64,000 nucleotides of DNA from JBDTSW01 sp963799815 (GTDB lineage: Bacteria > Actinomycetota > Thermoleophilia > Solirubrobacterales > 70-9): NCBI GenBank assembly GCA_963799815.1, contig CAWCYG010000004.1, positions 372,001 through 436,000 of the forward strand, given 5' to 3'. The translations under genes and the position numbers were made by a program. This document shows, piece by piece, positions 1-9,356 of the stretch. Under the pieces are notes generated by a model that saw nothing but the letters and a program-made list of their open reading frames with translations, searched no databases and had not been told where the DNA came from. The first letter of the stretch is position 1. Every line of letters starts with the position of its first letter.

Positions 1-1
1 G

Positions 2-439
2 CTCCTGGAGCTGTCCGACGAGGGTGGGGCGGAGGGCTCGCTCGCTGACCTCGGCACCGGCTCGGGCGTGCTGGCCATCGCCGCCGCCAAGCTCGGCTTC
101 GCGCCTGTCATCGCGCTCGACAATGAACTTGCCGCGATCGAGGCCGCCGAGGCGAACGCGCACGCCAACGCCGTCCGAATCGAAACGCGGCGCGCCAACC
201 TGCGCGAGGAGGGCCCGCCCCCGGCCCGCACTCTCGTCGCGAATCTGACCGCGCCGCTTCTGCATGAGATCGCACGTGGCCTCGGCGCAAGCCGGCGCCC
301 GGCAGCCCTGCTGTGCTCGGGGCTGCTCGATCGCGAGGTCGACGACGTCGCGGCGGAGTTCGCGAATGCCGGGCTCACCGAGCGCAGCCGCCGCCACTCC
401 GGCGAGTGGGCGGCGCTGAGACTGGAGGCGCCGGCATGA
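2..439 (+). CDS. prmA: Ribosomal protein L11 methyltransferase, C-terminal part (5' end outside window)
   Basis: SAM-dependent methyltransferase that methylates ribosomal protein L11. The reading frame is open from the window edge and shows the SAM-binding motif I signature DLGTGSGVLAIAAAKLG, followed by an acidic residue at the end of the next strand (ALDNE) and a later NLTAPLL motif corresponding to the N(I/L)xxxxL active-site loop of PrmA. The N-terminal substrate-recognition domain lies outside the window. The TGA stop overlaps the murI ATG, so the two are probably co-transcribed. Confidence 0.85.
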   Translation, partial: LLELSDEGGAEGSLADLGTGSGVLAIAAAKLGFAPVIALDNELAAIEAAEANAHANAVRIETRRANLREEGPPPARTLVANLTAPLLHEIARGLGASRRPAALLCSGLLDREVDDVAAEFANAGLTERSRRHSGEWAALRLEAPA

Positions 440-1266
440 GCCTCTCGCGCGAGCTGCCCATCGCGGTGTTCGACTCGGGCGTGGGCGGCCTCACTGTGCT
501 GCACGAGTTCCTCGTATCCCTGCCTGAGGAGGACTACGTCTACCTCGGCGACTCCGCTCACTTTCCCTACGGGACCAAGAGCGATGCGGAGCTGAGCGGC
601 CATGTGGCCGACAACACGAGTTATCTCCTCGAACGCGGGGCGAAGCTCCTCGTCATCGCCTGCAACTCTGCCGCGAGCGCCGGGCTCGGCGCAGCTCGCG
701 AGATCGCCTCTGAGGCCGGCGTCGAGGTGATCGCGGTCGTCGAGCCCGAGGCCGAGATCGCGGCCGCGATCACCGATTCCGGGCGCGTCGGCGTCCTCGC
801 GACGCCCGCGACCATCCGCGGCGGCGCCTACAGGAGGGCCCTCGAGCGCGAGCGAGCCGGGCTCGAGATCACCGAGGTAGCCGCGCACGACCTGGCTCCG
901 ATCATCCAGAACGGCTTCCCCTTCGACCAGGCGGTGGTCGACACGGCGAGAGGCCACTGCGAGCCCTTCCTGGAGGCCAACGTGGACACCGTCGTGCTCG
1001 GCTGCACCCACTTCCCGCTCGTTGCCCCGATGCTCCAGCGGGTGCTTGGTCGCGACGTTCGCCTCGTCACGGCGGGCCACGCCCTCGCAGCCAGGGCGCA
1101 GCGCGAGCTCGAGGCGCGCGGCCTCGACGCCGCCAACGGCGGCGAGGGGACCTACCGTTTCCTGTGCACCGGCGACGTGGACCAGTTCCGCGAGCTGGGC
1201 ACGCGGTTCCTGCAAATGCCCCTCGGCGAGGTGGAGCACATCGAGGTGAACGGGTCGGCAAGCTAG
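436..1266 (+). CDS. murI: Glutamate racemase
   Basis: Interconverts L- and D-glutamate for peptidoglycan synthesis in the cytoplasm. The protein has 276 residues, the usual length. It shows the N-terminal FDSGVGGLTVL motif, the first catalytic cysteine C76 in ACNSA and the second, C190, in LGCTHFPL. The start is taken at the ATG overlapping the prmA stop because the family motif begins a few residues later. A longer upstream reading frame from 313 is a shadow of prmA. Confidence 0.95.
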   Translation: MSLSRELPIAVFDSGVGGLTVLHEFLVSLPEEDYVYLGDSAHFPYGTKSDAELSGHVADNTSYLLERGAKLLVIACNSAASAGLGAAREIASEAGVEVIAVVEPEAEIAAAITDSGRVGVLATPATIRGGAYRRALERERAGLEITEVAAHDLAPIIQNGFPFDQAVVDTARGHCEPFLEANVDTVVLGCTHFPLVAPMLQRVLGRDVRLVTAGHALAARAQRELEARGLDAANGGEGTYRFLCTGDVDQFRELGTRFLQMPLGEVEHIEVNGSAS

Positions 1267-1281
1267 GCGCCGATGCGCGGC

Positions 1282-1287
1282 TACCCT
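1282..1287 (+). promoter_or_regulatory. Probable -10 element of a leaderless transcript (GatB/YqeY gene)
   Basis: TACCCT fits TANNNT and ends 6 nt before the GTG at 1294, so transcription would begin at or next to the start codon. No Shine-Dalgarno sequence lies in the gap. The same geometry recurs at other genes of the window. Confidence 0.4.
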
Positions 1288-1293
1288 TAGCCC

Positions 1294-1725
1294 GTGGCCA
1301 TCCTTGAACAGGTCCAAGCCGATACTCGTGAGGCGATGAAGGCCGGTGAGCGCGACCGGGTGGCGGCTCTCCGCCTTCTCACCGATGCCCTGCAGAAGGA
1401 CATGAAGGAGGGCGGCTCCGATGAGGTCGCAGTGCTGCGGCGAGAGCGTAAGCGCCGCCTGGAGGCGGCGGACGCGTACGGCGAGGGCGGGAGCGATGAG
1501 CGCGCTCGGGCCGAGCGTGAGGAGGCCACCCTGATCGAGGCGTACCTGCCGGCCGAGCTCTCCGACGCGGAGCTTGCAGCGCTAGTCGATGAGGGCATCG
1601 CGCAGTCGGGCGCCTCTGGACCCCAGGGAATGGGAGAGGCCATGGGCGCCGTGATGGCGAAGGTGGACGGTCGCGCCGATGGCAAGCGGGTGAGTGCCCT
1701 CGTCAAGGAGCGCCTGGCGGCCTAG
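1294..1725 (+). CDS. GatB/YqeY domain-containing protein
   Basis: A 143-residue protein of the YqeY family, related to the tail domain of the GatB amidotransferase subunit. It begins with the typical MAILEQVQADTREAMKAGE stretch, has the basic/acidic helix REERKRRLEAADAY-like segment in the middle, and ends with the MGxVMAKVDGRADGKRVS motif typical of the family. Its molecular role is poorly defined; the family is associated with tRNA-dependent amidation only by homology. It sits between murI and phoH, and its GTG start is supported by the -10 element just upstream. Confidence 0.88.
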   Translation: MAILEQVQADTREAMKAGERDRVAALRLLTDALQKDMKEGGSDEVAVLRRERKRRLEAADAYGEGGSDERARAEREEATLIEAYLPAELSDAELAALVDEGIAQSGASGPQGMGEAMGAVMAKVDGRADGKRVSALVKERLAA

Positions 1726-1748
1726 AGGCCGCAGCGAACGATCAGAAC

Positions 1749-2708
1749 TTGGCTCGCAGGCAGCTCACTCTCGACAACTCCACGGCAGCGGAGCTCGCGG
1801 GCTCGGAGGACGCCGTCCTCCGGGAGCTCGAGCAGCGCCTGGGCTGCAAGATCTTCCTTCGCGGCAACGTGCTCACGCTCGACGGGGACGAAGCCGACGT
1901 TCAGGACGCCGCGACCATCGTCGACGAGCTCGTCGGGCTGGCCGAGCGCGGCCATGAGATCGCCCCCGCCACGGTCGATGTAGTCAGCGGAGCCGTCGAC
2001 TCTCAGGAGCGACCCGCTGAGATCCTCGAGGACACGATCTGGAGCCACCGCGCGATCAAGGTCTCGCCCCGGACGGTCAACCAGAAGCGCTACGTCGACT
2101 CCATTCGCGAACACACGGTCACTTTCGGAATCGGTCCCGCCGGGACCGGCAAGACCTTCCTCTCGGTGGCGATGGCGGTCGCCGCGCTCGAATCGCGAAA
2201 GGTGTCACGCATCATCCTCACGCGCCCCGCGGTCGAGGCGGGGGAGCGGCTGGGCTTTCTTCCCGGCGACATCCAGGCCAAGGTCGACCCCTACTTGCGC
2301 CCCCTCTTCGATGCCCTCTACGACATGCTCGATCCCGAGCGCGTGTCGACCTATTTCGACCGTGGGATCATCGAGGTGGCACCGCTCGCCTTTATGCGGG
2401 GAAGAAGTCTGAACGACTCGTTTGTGATCCTCGACGAAGCCCAGAACACGAGCCCGGAGCAGATGAAGATGTTCCTGACCCGGCTTGGGTTCGGCTCGCG
2501 AATGGTCGTCACCGGGGACATCACCCAGATCGACCTGCCACGCGACCAGCGCTCCGGCCTGATTGTCGTGGGCGAGATCCTCTCGGAGGTCCCAGACATC
2601 TCTTTCGTGCGCTTCGGGTCCGCCGACGTCGTCCGCCATGAGCTCGTCCAGCGGATTGTCGCCGCCTACGGCGAGTACGCGGAGCGCGACAGCGCACCCG
2701 ACGCTTGA
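1749..2708 (+). CDS. phoH: PhoH-like P-loop ATPase
   Basis: Cytoplasmic ATPase of the PhoH family, linked to RNA metabolism through its usual partner YbeY. In 319 residues it has an N-terminal KH-like region (about 1-75), Walker A GPAGTGKT at 129-136 and Walker B VILDEA at 226-231 followed by the QNTSPEQMKMFLTR signature. The start is the TTG at 1749, which gives the normal family N-terminus. The stop overlaps the ybeY TTG by 4 nt, giving the conserved phoH-ybeY-era order. Confidence 0.93.
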   Translation: MARRQLTLDNSTAAELAGSEDAVLRELEQRLGCKIFLRGNVLTLDGDEADVQDAATIVDELVGLAERGHEIAPATVDVVSGAVDSQERPAEILEDTIWSHRAIKVSPRTVNQKRYVDSIREHTVTFGIGPAGTGKTFLSVAMAVAALESRKVSRIILTRPAVEAGERLGFLPGDIQAKVDPYLRPLFDALYDMLDPERVSTYFDRGIIEVAPLAFMRGRSLNDSFVILDEAQNTSPEQMKMFLTRLGFGSRMVVTGDITQIDLPRDQRSGLIVVGEILSEVPDISFVRFGSADVVRHELVQRIVAAYGEYAERDSAPDA

Positions 2709-3067
2709 GCGCCGATCTCTCCGACGTCCCGGCAGAGCTGCGAGCCGCTGCCGTGGCGGCGCTCGAGGCCGCGGGAGTCGATGACGGGCACCTGTCGATC
2801 GAGCTCGTATCCGCCGAGCGCATACACGAGCTGAACCGCGAGCACCGTGGTCGCGATCAGCCGACCGACGTGCTCGCGTTCCCCGTCGACGGTACCGGCG
2901 CGGTCGCCGGTCCGCGCGAGCTTGGCGACGTCGTCATCTGCCCAGAGCAGGCATCGGATGTGATCGAGGCCGCGGTCCACGGTGTGCTGCACCTCTGCGG
3001 CTTCGACCACGAGCACGATGCCGGCGAGATGCTCGAGCTGCAGCGGCGGGTAGTGAGTTCGTTGTGA
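2705..3067 (+). CDS. ybeY: Endoribonuclease YbeY
   Basis: Metal-dependent RNase needed for 16S rRNA 3'-end maturation and ribosome quality control. The 120-residue protein is slightly short for the family but complete, with the zinc motif H92-x3-H96-x5-H102 in HGVLHLCGFDH and the upstream LNREHRGRDQPTDVLAFP segment. The TTG start overlaps the phoH stop and its TGA overlaps the era GTG, so translation of the three genes is likely coupled. Confidence 0.94.
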   Translation: MSADLSDVPAELRAAAVAALEAAGVDDGHLSIELVSAERIHELNREHRGRDQPTDVLAFPVDGTGAVAGPRELGDVVICPEQASDVIEAAVHGVLHLCGFDHEHDAGEMLELQRRVVSSL

Positions 3068-3984
3068 GCACGGATGGCGTCAGGCGCTCGGGCTTCGTCG
3101 GGCTGGCGGGGCGGCCCAACGTGGGCAAGTCGACGCTCGTGAACGCGATCGTCGGTACCAAGGTCGCGATCACCTCGGACCGTCCGCAGACCACACGGCG
3201 AGCAGCTCGGGGAATAGCCACCGACATCGGTGCCGGCTGGCAGATGGTGCTGGTCGACCTGCCGGGCGTCCAGCGCCCTCGCGACCGGCTCACTCAGCGC
3301 ATGCAGCGCCGAGTCGTCCAGGAGCTCGAGGATTCCGACGCCGCCCTGTTCGTGGTCAACGGCCAGCAGGGGCTCGGCCCGGGCGATCGCTTCATCGCCA
3401 AGGCCATCCTCGGCGCGAAGGCTGAGAGCGGGGCTCGTACGCCCGTGATCTGCGCCGTCAACAAGGTGGATGTCTTGAGCCGCGCGCAAGTCGCATCCGC
3501 TTTGAGCGACGCAGCAGAGCTCGACGCGGTCGACGAGATATTTCCCGTGAGCGCTCGCAGCGGCGAGGGGCTCGAGCCGCTGGTTGAGCGGCTGGCCGAG
3601 CTCCTGCCGGAAGGGATGGCGCTCTATCCCCCCGAGGAGCTGACCGACGAGCCGAGCGAGGTGCATCTGGCCGAGCTCGTTCGCGAGCAGGTTCTACGCC
3701 GCACCCGCGAGGAGGTGCCGCACGCGGTGGAGGTCATCGTTGCGGAGATCGCCGAGCGCGATGATGGCCTGATTGAGGTCCACGCCCAGGTTTGGACCGA
3801 GAGCGAGTCGCAGAAGGGGATCCTGATCGGGAAGGGTGGAAGGATGATTCGCGAGATCGGCACGGCGGCCCGCAAGGAGCTCGAGCGCGAGCTCGGCGGA
3901 CGGGTGTTCCTCGATCTCCAGGTTCGCGTCCGCGAGCGCTGGCGGCGTGACGACCGCTTGCTGGACCGCCTGGGCATCGAGTAG
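3064..3984 (+). CDS. era: GTPase Era
   Basis: Essential GTPase that binds 16S rRNA near its 3' end and assists 30S assembly. In 306 residues it shows G1 GRPNVGKST (16-24), G3 DLPG (65-68), G4 NKVD (133-136) and G5 VSARSGEG (about 161-168), followed by a C-terminal KH domain with the GKGGRMIREIG loop. The GTG start overlaps the ybeY stop. It ends 18 nt before the convergent cyd-linked gene. Confidence 0.96.
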   Translation: MSTDGVRRSGFVGLAGRPNVGKSTLVNAIVGTKVAITSDRPQTTRRAARGIATDIGAGWQMVLVDLPGVQRPRDRLTQRMQRRVVQELEDSDAALFVVNGQQGLGPGDRFIAKAILGAKAESGARTPVICAVNKVDVLSRAQVASALSDAAELDAVDEIFPVSARSGEGLEPLVERLAELLPEGMALYPPEELTDEPSEVHLAELVREQVLRRTREEVPHAVEVIVAEIAERDDGLIEVHAQVWTESESQKGILIGKGGRMIREIGTAARKELERELGGRVFLDLQVRVRERWRRDDRLLDRLGIE

Positions 3985-4002
3985 GCGGCGGGCCTCCGAG
4001 GC

Positions 4003-4185
4003 TCAGGGTGTCCGGTCGTCCTCGAGGAACTCGGGGGTGGCGATCGCGCGAACGCCCAGCGCGATCCCGAGAAAGATGAGGGGCACGCCGACCGCTCGCG
4101 CTACGGCCGCTTCGATGATCAGGACCAGCAGGCAGCCCAACACGAAGCAGGCCGCCGCAATCCCCGGGAGTCGCGAGGCGTTCAC
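4003..4185 (-). CDS. Small two-helix membrane protein downstream of cydB
   Basis: A 60-residue protein with two hydrophobic segments (about residues 8-24 and 28-47) and a charged C-terminus (PEFLEDDRTP). The GTG start at 4185 overlaps the cydB TGA by 3 nt, which strongly suggests it is the last gene of the cyd operon. Small membrane proteins such as CydX (about 37 residues, one helix) stabilise bd oxidases elsewhere. This one is longer and I see no CydX motif, so a CydX-like role is inferred from position only. Confidence 0.6.
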   Translation of the reverse strand: MNASRLPGIAAACFVLGCLLVLIIEAAVARAVGVPLIFLGIALGVRAIATPEFLEDDRTP

Positions 4186-5228
4186 CGCTGCCCACCCTCC
4201 TCGGCTTGGCCGATCGGGTGAAACTCGTCTCCGAGCGTGCCTCGGAACGTGAGCCGGAAAAGCAGGAAAAGCGACGGGATGATCACGGCGAGCGCCAGGG
4301 CTATGGCGATCAGCGTGGCGATCAGCGTCGCCTCGCCGGCCGCCGCCTGATCGAGCGTCAGCGCCCCAGGCAAGAAGTCCGGGCGCTGCGCCAGTGCCCA
4401 GCCCGCCAGGATCGCGCCGACCGCGCAGGCAGCGGTGTAGCGCGCGGGCTCGAAGCGCTCGGCCCAAACGAGCGCGATCGTGACCAAGCCCAGCAGCGCG
4501 GAGGCGATCACGGCCACGAGCCCCAGGCCGGAGGTCAGGCCGTCGTAGAGGGAGGGCACATCGGAGTTCACGATCGCAAGCCCGCCGATCGCCAGCACTC
4601 CGGCGACCACCGCGGCGCCCAGCGCTCTGCGCCGGAACGCTGCCGCCAAGTCTCCAAGCCCGGCGCGGACGGCATCAGCTGCGAGAAAGATCGCCGCGAT
4701 GTACGCGCCGCTCACCACAGCCAGCGCGCCGGCGAAAAGCGCCGTGGTGCCGGTCCAGCTCTCGATCGGGGCGCCCGGATCTCCGTCGGCGGGCACCGCA
4801 CCCTCCGCCACGGCTCCGAGAGCGCAGCCGAGAAAGAACGGGGTCAGCACCGACGAGAGCGCGAAGACGGCGCCGAGGACCCTCGCCTCGGAGATCGTGG
4901 CGGCCTCCCCGCGGAGGGCGAAGGCGGTACCGCGGAAGATGATCCCCACCGACGCCAAGAAGAGCGGAACGTAGAGCGTCTCCATGAGCGGCCCAAAGGC
5001 ACGCGGAAAGCACGTCCAGAGGACCACCAGCACCACGATCAGCCAGACATGGTTCGCTTCCCACACCGGGCCCATGGACTTCTTCACGAGCCCACGAAGC
5101 CGCGCGCCGCGCTCGGCGCCACCGGCCGTCAGATCCCAGAACCCCGCGCCGAAGTCGGCACCGCCCAGCACCGCGTAGGCGGTGAGCGCCACGATCAGCA
5201 CTGCGAGAGCGAGGTCCTGCAACAACAT
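4182..5228 (-). CDS. cydB: Cytochrome bd quinol oxidase subunit II
   Basis: Membrane subunit of the bd-type terminal oxidase, which oxidises quinol and reduces oxygen. The 348-residue protein has the family N-terminus LTAYAVLGGADFGAGFWDLTAGG and about eight to nine hydrophobic helices. Its ATG overlaps the cydA stop by 1 nt and its stop overlaps the small downstream gene. cydC/cydD, which normally assist assembly, are not in the window. Confidence 0.94.
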   Translation of the reverse strand: MLLQDLALAVLIVALTAYAVLGGADFGAGFWDLTAGGAERGARLRGLVKKSMGPVWEANHVWLIVVLVVLWTCFPRAFGPLMETLYVPLFLASVGIIFRGTAFALRGEAATISEARVLGAVFALSSVLTPFFLGCALGAVAEGAVPADGDPGAPIESWTGTTALFAGALAVVSGAYIAAIFLAADAVRAGLGDLAAAFRRRALGAAVVAGVLAIGGLAIVNSDVPSLYDGLTSGLGLVAVIASALLGLVTIALVWAERFEPARYTAACAVGAILAGWALAQRPDFLPGALTLDQAAAGEATLIATLIAIALALAVIIPSLFLLFRLTFRGTLGDEFHPIGQAEEGGQR

Positions 5229-6610
5229 CAGGGGAGCACCTCGATCGGGCCCGCGCCCGGCTTCTCCTCCACGGCAGGCGGTGTGCGCGCCAGGCGTCGC
5301 AGCATGAACAGGGCGGTAGCCGCAAGGCCGATGTAGACGATTACGAGCGTGGCGTATCCGATCGGGATCCCTTCGGCTCCGGTGACCGCCTCCTCGGTGC
5401 GCATGAGCTCATAGACGATCCATGGTTGGCGGCCGACCTCCGTCACGATCCACCCGGCGATCAGGGCCACCACCGAGAGCGGGCCGGCGGCGACCACGGC
5501 GCGGTGGAACCACTTGCTCGAGGGGAGCGTCCCGCGCCTCCAGCGCGACCAAAGGAACCAGAGCCCGAGCGCGGCGAGGAGGGTGCCGATTCCCACCATG
5601 ACCTGAAACGAATTTCGCACCACGCCGACGGGCGGCCGGTCGTCAGCGGGCACAGCGTCGAGTCCCTGCACCTCCGCGTTCGGATCGTGGAAAGCCAGCA
5701 GGGAGAGCAGCCTGGGGATCGTGACGCCCCCGTAGACCTGGCCATCCACGTACAACCCCCCAACGGTGAGCCCGGCCCCCTTGGTCGTCTCGTCGAGGCC
5801 CTCCATCGCCGTCAGCTTGGTCGGTTGCTTGTCGGCGACGGTGCGGGCGGCCCAGTCGCCGATCACGATCTGTGCCGGGGCCGCCAGGGCCAGCACGGCC
5901 AGCGGCACCACGAGGGCCGCCCGGTGATAGCGATCGCGCCTCCCACGCAGCCACGCCGTCGCGTAAACGGCAGCCACTAGCGCGCTCGCGACGATGAAGC
6001 CGGCGAGGTACATGTGCACGAGCTCGTGCCAGAGGTTGTCGTTGAACAGCGCCTCGAACGGGCGCACCGCGGTCACCTCGCCACTGGAGCCGAGATCGAA
6101 CCCCTGCGGGTTGTTCATCCAGCCGTTTACAGCGATCACGGCGCTCGCCCCTCCGATCCCCGAGATGACGATCGGCAGCCCGCTGAGAAAGTGTGCGCGA
6201 GGCGAGAGGCGGTCCCACCCGTAGACATAGATCGCGATGAAGATGGCCTCGCAGAAGAAGAAGAGCCCCTCGATCGCGAAGGCGAATCCGAAGACCTCAC
6301 CCCACTGCTCCATGAACCGGGGCCACAGCAGGCCGAGCTCGAACGAGAGGATGGTCCCGGTGACGACGCCGATCGCGAACAGGATCAGCATCACCTTCGA
6401 CCAGCGCTTCGCGACCACCCGGTAGACGGGGTCGCCGGTGCGGCGGTAGAGCCCCTCGACGAACAGCACCATCGCCGGGAAAGCGATGCCGAAGCAGACC
6501 AGTGGGATGTGGACCCCGAGCGACAGCGCCTGTATCTGGCGGGCCTCCAGCAGGTAGGGCTGATCGACCTGGCTGAAGGTCTGAGCGATGAGAACAGGGC
6601 TCTCGAGCAT
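5228..6610 (-). CDS. cydA: Cytochrome bd quinol oxidase subunit I
   Basis: Haem-bearing catalytic subunit of the bd oxidase. In 460 residues it carries candidate haem ligands H34 (SLGVHIPL), H199 (ELVHMYL) and M338 (FQVMVG), the quinol-loop motif KQPTKLTAME (261-270) and the GRQPW motif at 393-397. The length matches short Q-loop forms; the ligand assignment is by alignment from memory. It heads a three-gene reverse-strand operon, divergent from hisIE, and supports microaerobic or stress respiration. Confidence 0.94.
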   Translation of the reverse strand: MLESPVLIAQTFSQVDQPYLLEARQIQALSLGVHIPLVCFGIAFPAMVLFVEGLYRRTGDPVYRVVAKRWSKVMLILFAIGVVTGTILSFELGLLWPRFMEQWGEVFGFAFAIEGLFFFCEAIFIAIYVYGWDRLSPRAHFLSGLPIVISGIGGASAVIAVNGWMNNPQGFDLGSSGEVTAVRPFEALFNDNLWHELVHMYLAGFIVASALVAAVYATAWLRGRRDRYHRAALVVPLAVLALAAPAQIVIGDWAARTVADKQPTKLTAMEGLDETTKGAGLTVGGLYVDGQVYGGVTIPRLLSLLAFHDPNAEVQGLDAVPADDRPPVGVVRNSFQVMVGIGTLLAALGLWFLWSRWRRGTLPSSKWFHRAVVAAGPLSVVALIAGWIVTEVGRQPWIVYELMRTEEAVTGAEGIPIGYATLVIVYIGLAATALFMLRRLARTPPAVEEKPGAGPIEVLP

Positions 6611-6634
6611 TCGATCCTGAGCTTAAAGCGGGGC

Positions 6635-6663
6635 GTGAGCGGGCTGGGGCGCGGCCCTAGACT
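6635..6663 (+). promoter_or_regulatory. Promoter of the hisIE-trp transcription unit
   Basis: GTGAGC (6635-6640), 17 nt spacer, TAGACT (6658-6663). The -10 ends 7 nt before the hisIE ATG at 6671, predicting a leaderless or nearly leaderless mRNA. The -35 is a weak match. Confidence 0.45.
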
Positions 6664-6670
6664 GCCCGCA

Positions 6671-7324
6671 ATGACGGACTCAAAACCGATCCGCTTCGAC
6701 GAGCAGGGCCTGGTCCCGTGCGTGGTTCAGGACTGGGCCACGGGCGAGGTGCTGACGCTGGCCTACATGAACGAGGAGGCGCTCCGGCTGACGCGCGAGC
6801 GTGGCGAGATCCACCTCTGGAGCCGCTCTCGGGGCGAGCTCTGGCACAAGGGTGAGACATCCGGGAATACGCAGCGGGTGCGGCAGCTTCGCTTCGACTG
6901 CGACGCTGACGCGATCCTGGCGCTGGTCGACCCGGCCGGACCCGCCTGCCACACCGGCGAGCGCTCATGCTTTTACCGCGACCTCGAGGGCTCAAGCGAT
7001 GGAACCACCGATGGTCCCGCCATCGCCGGTGAGCCCATGCCCGCCGCGCACGAGGCCCTGAGCGCGCTGGAGCGCACCCTCCGCGACCGCGAGGCCGAGC
7101 GCCCCGATGGCTCCTACACGGTCGAACTCCTCGATGACCCCCAGCGGATCGGCGAGAAGGTACGCGAGGAGGCCGATGAGGTCGCCCGCGCAGCCGCCGC
7201 GGAATCGGACGAGCGAATCGCGGAGGAAGCCGCCGACGTCATCTACCACCTCCAGGCGCTCCTGCGCTCGCGGGATGTGCCGATGAGCTTCGTCCTGGAG
7301 ACGCTCAATGGCCGTCGCCGCTGA
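6671..7324 (+). CDS. hisIE: Bifunctional phosphoribosyl-AMP cyclohydrolase / phosphoribosyl-ATP pyrophosphatase
   Basis: Catalyses steps 2 and 3 of histidine synthesis. HisI occupies about residues 1-105, with the zinc cysteines C77, C93 and C100 and the motif SGNTQRVRQLRFDCD. HisE occupies about 120-217, with the EEADEVARAA and EEAADVIYHL helices of the MazG-like fold. The two activities are separate genes in many actinobacteria, so the fusion is a useful lineage marker. No other his gene is nearby; the gene overlaps trpE by 17 nt and appears to lead the trp operon. Confidence 0.93.
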   Translation: MTDSKPIRFDEQGLVPCVVQDWATGEVLTLAYMNEEALRLTRERGEIHLWSRSRGELWHKGETSGNTQRVRQLRFDCDADAILALVDPAGPACHTGERSCFYRDLEGSSDGTTDGPAIAGEPMPAAHEALSALERTLRDREAERPDGSYTVELLDDPQRIGEKVREEADEVARAAAAESDERIAEEAADVIYHLQALLRSRDVPMSFVLETLNGRRR

Positions 7325-8768
7325 CGCCGCGTCGGCAATCGCGCCTTCGCTGCCGCGAGCTCGGGAGCTGGCGGGCGAAGCGAACGTAGTCCCCGTTCGT
7401 TATCGATTCATCGACGACTGCGAGACCCCGGTCTCCGCGTTCCTCAAGCTCCGCGCAGCCTTCGGCGGCCCTGCGCATCTGCTCGAGTCAGCCGAGCACG
7501 GCAGGCTGGGTCGCTACTCGTTCCTCGGCTTTCGCCCGCACGCGACGCTGCGCTGGAACCTCGGAGACGAGGGCGACCCGTACGCGGCCGCCGCGGCGCT
7601 GGTCGACCGGTTCGACGTGGCGGCGCTTCCCGACCTCCCTCCCTTCGCCGGCGGCGCCGTTGGCTTCTTCGGCTACGACCTGGTGCGTACGGTCGAGCGC
7701 GCTCGGCCCCCCCAACCCGGACCCCTTGGGCCTTCCTGACCTGGCGCTCATGGTCTGCGAGCTGATGCTCGCCTTCGACCACCAGCGCCATGAGGTGAAC
7801 GTGATCGCCTTCGCCTTCTGCGAGGACCGCGGAATCGACGAGGCATACGCACGCGCGGCGGCCACGATCGAGGAGGCCAGGATCGCGCTCGCGGCTTCGG
7901 TGCCGGCGGGCGTCGAGGCCGGCGTCTCGGAGCCGCCGGCGTTCGAGTCGAACATGAGCAGGGATCAGTTCGAGGCCAACGTCGCTCGGATCGTGGAGTA
8001 CATCCACGCAGGCGACGCGTTTCAGGTGGTGCCCTCACAGCGCTTCTCGGCCCCGCGGACCGTCGACGCGTTCTCCATCTACCGCGGCCTGCGCACCGTG
8101 AACCCGTCGCCGTACATGTACTTCCTGGATTTCGAGGACTTTCAGATCGCCGGTGCCTCACCCGAGCCGCTCATCAAGGTCAGCGGGCGAACCGTCGAGA
8201 CCCGCCCGATCGCCGGGACCTACCCACGCGGTGCGAGCGAGGAGGAGGATCGCCGCAACGCCGCGTCGCTGCTCGCCGATCCCAAGGAGCGCGCCGAGCA
8301 CGTGATGCTGGTGGACCTCGGGCGCAACGACCTCGGTCGCGTGTGCGAGTACGGGTCGGTGAGCGTCGACGAGCTGATGGTCGTCGAGACCTACTCGCAC
8401 GTGCTGCACATCGTGAGCCGCGTCTCCGGCACGCTGCGCGACGGCACCTCGGCGCTCGACGCGCTGCGGGCGACCCTGCCCGCTGGGACGCTCTCGGGCG
8501 CGCCCAAGGTGCGAGCGATGCAGATCATCGACGAGCTCGAGCCCCACAAGCGCTGCTCCTACGGGGGCGCGATCGGATACCTGGGGTTCGACGGAGACCT
8601 CGACACTGCAATCCACATCCGCACCGTGGTGGTCAAGGGCGGCAGGCTGTGGGTGCAGGCAGGGGGCGGGACCGTGGCCGACGCCGAGCCGGCGTATGAG
8701 TACCGGGAGTCGCTGGCAAAGGCCGAGGCCGTGTTTCGCGCCGTCGAGCTGGCCGCGTCGCAGGGCGA

Positions 8769-8778
<10 letters not shown>
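7308..8778 (+). CDS. trpE: Anthranilate synthase component I (apparent +1 frameshift)
   Basis: Converts chorismate to anthranilate with TrpG, the first committed step of tryptophan synthesis. The first frame (from ATG 7308) runs through GAVGFFGYDLVRTVERARPP and then hits TGA at 7737. A second frame continues with NPDPLGLPDLALM and carries DLGRNDLGRV and the catalytic GTLSGAPKVRAMQII motif. The switch falls in a run of seven C (7707-7713). Removing one C gives an intact protein of 489 residues, so an assembly indel is likelier than a dead gene, given the intact trp operon around it. Confidence 0.88.

Positions 8779-9356
<578 letters not shown>

Noticed and set aside
7700..7740. Programmed ribosomal frameshift in trpE at C7
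   Set aside because: Possible in principle, but no stimulatory structure is apparent and the window has many other single-base shifts, so a sequence error is simpler.
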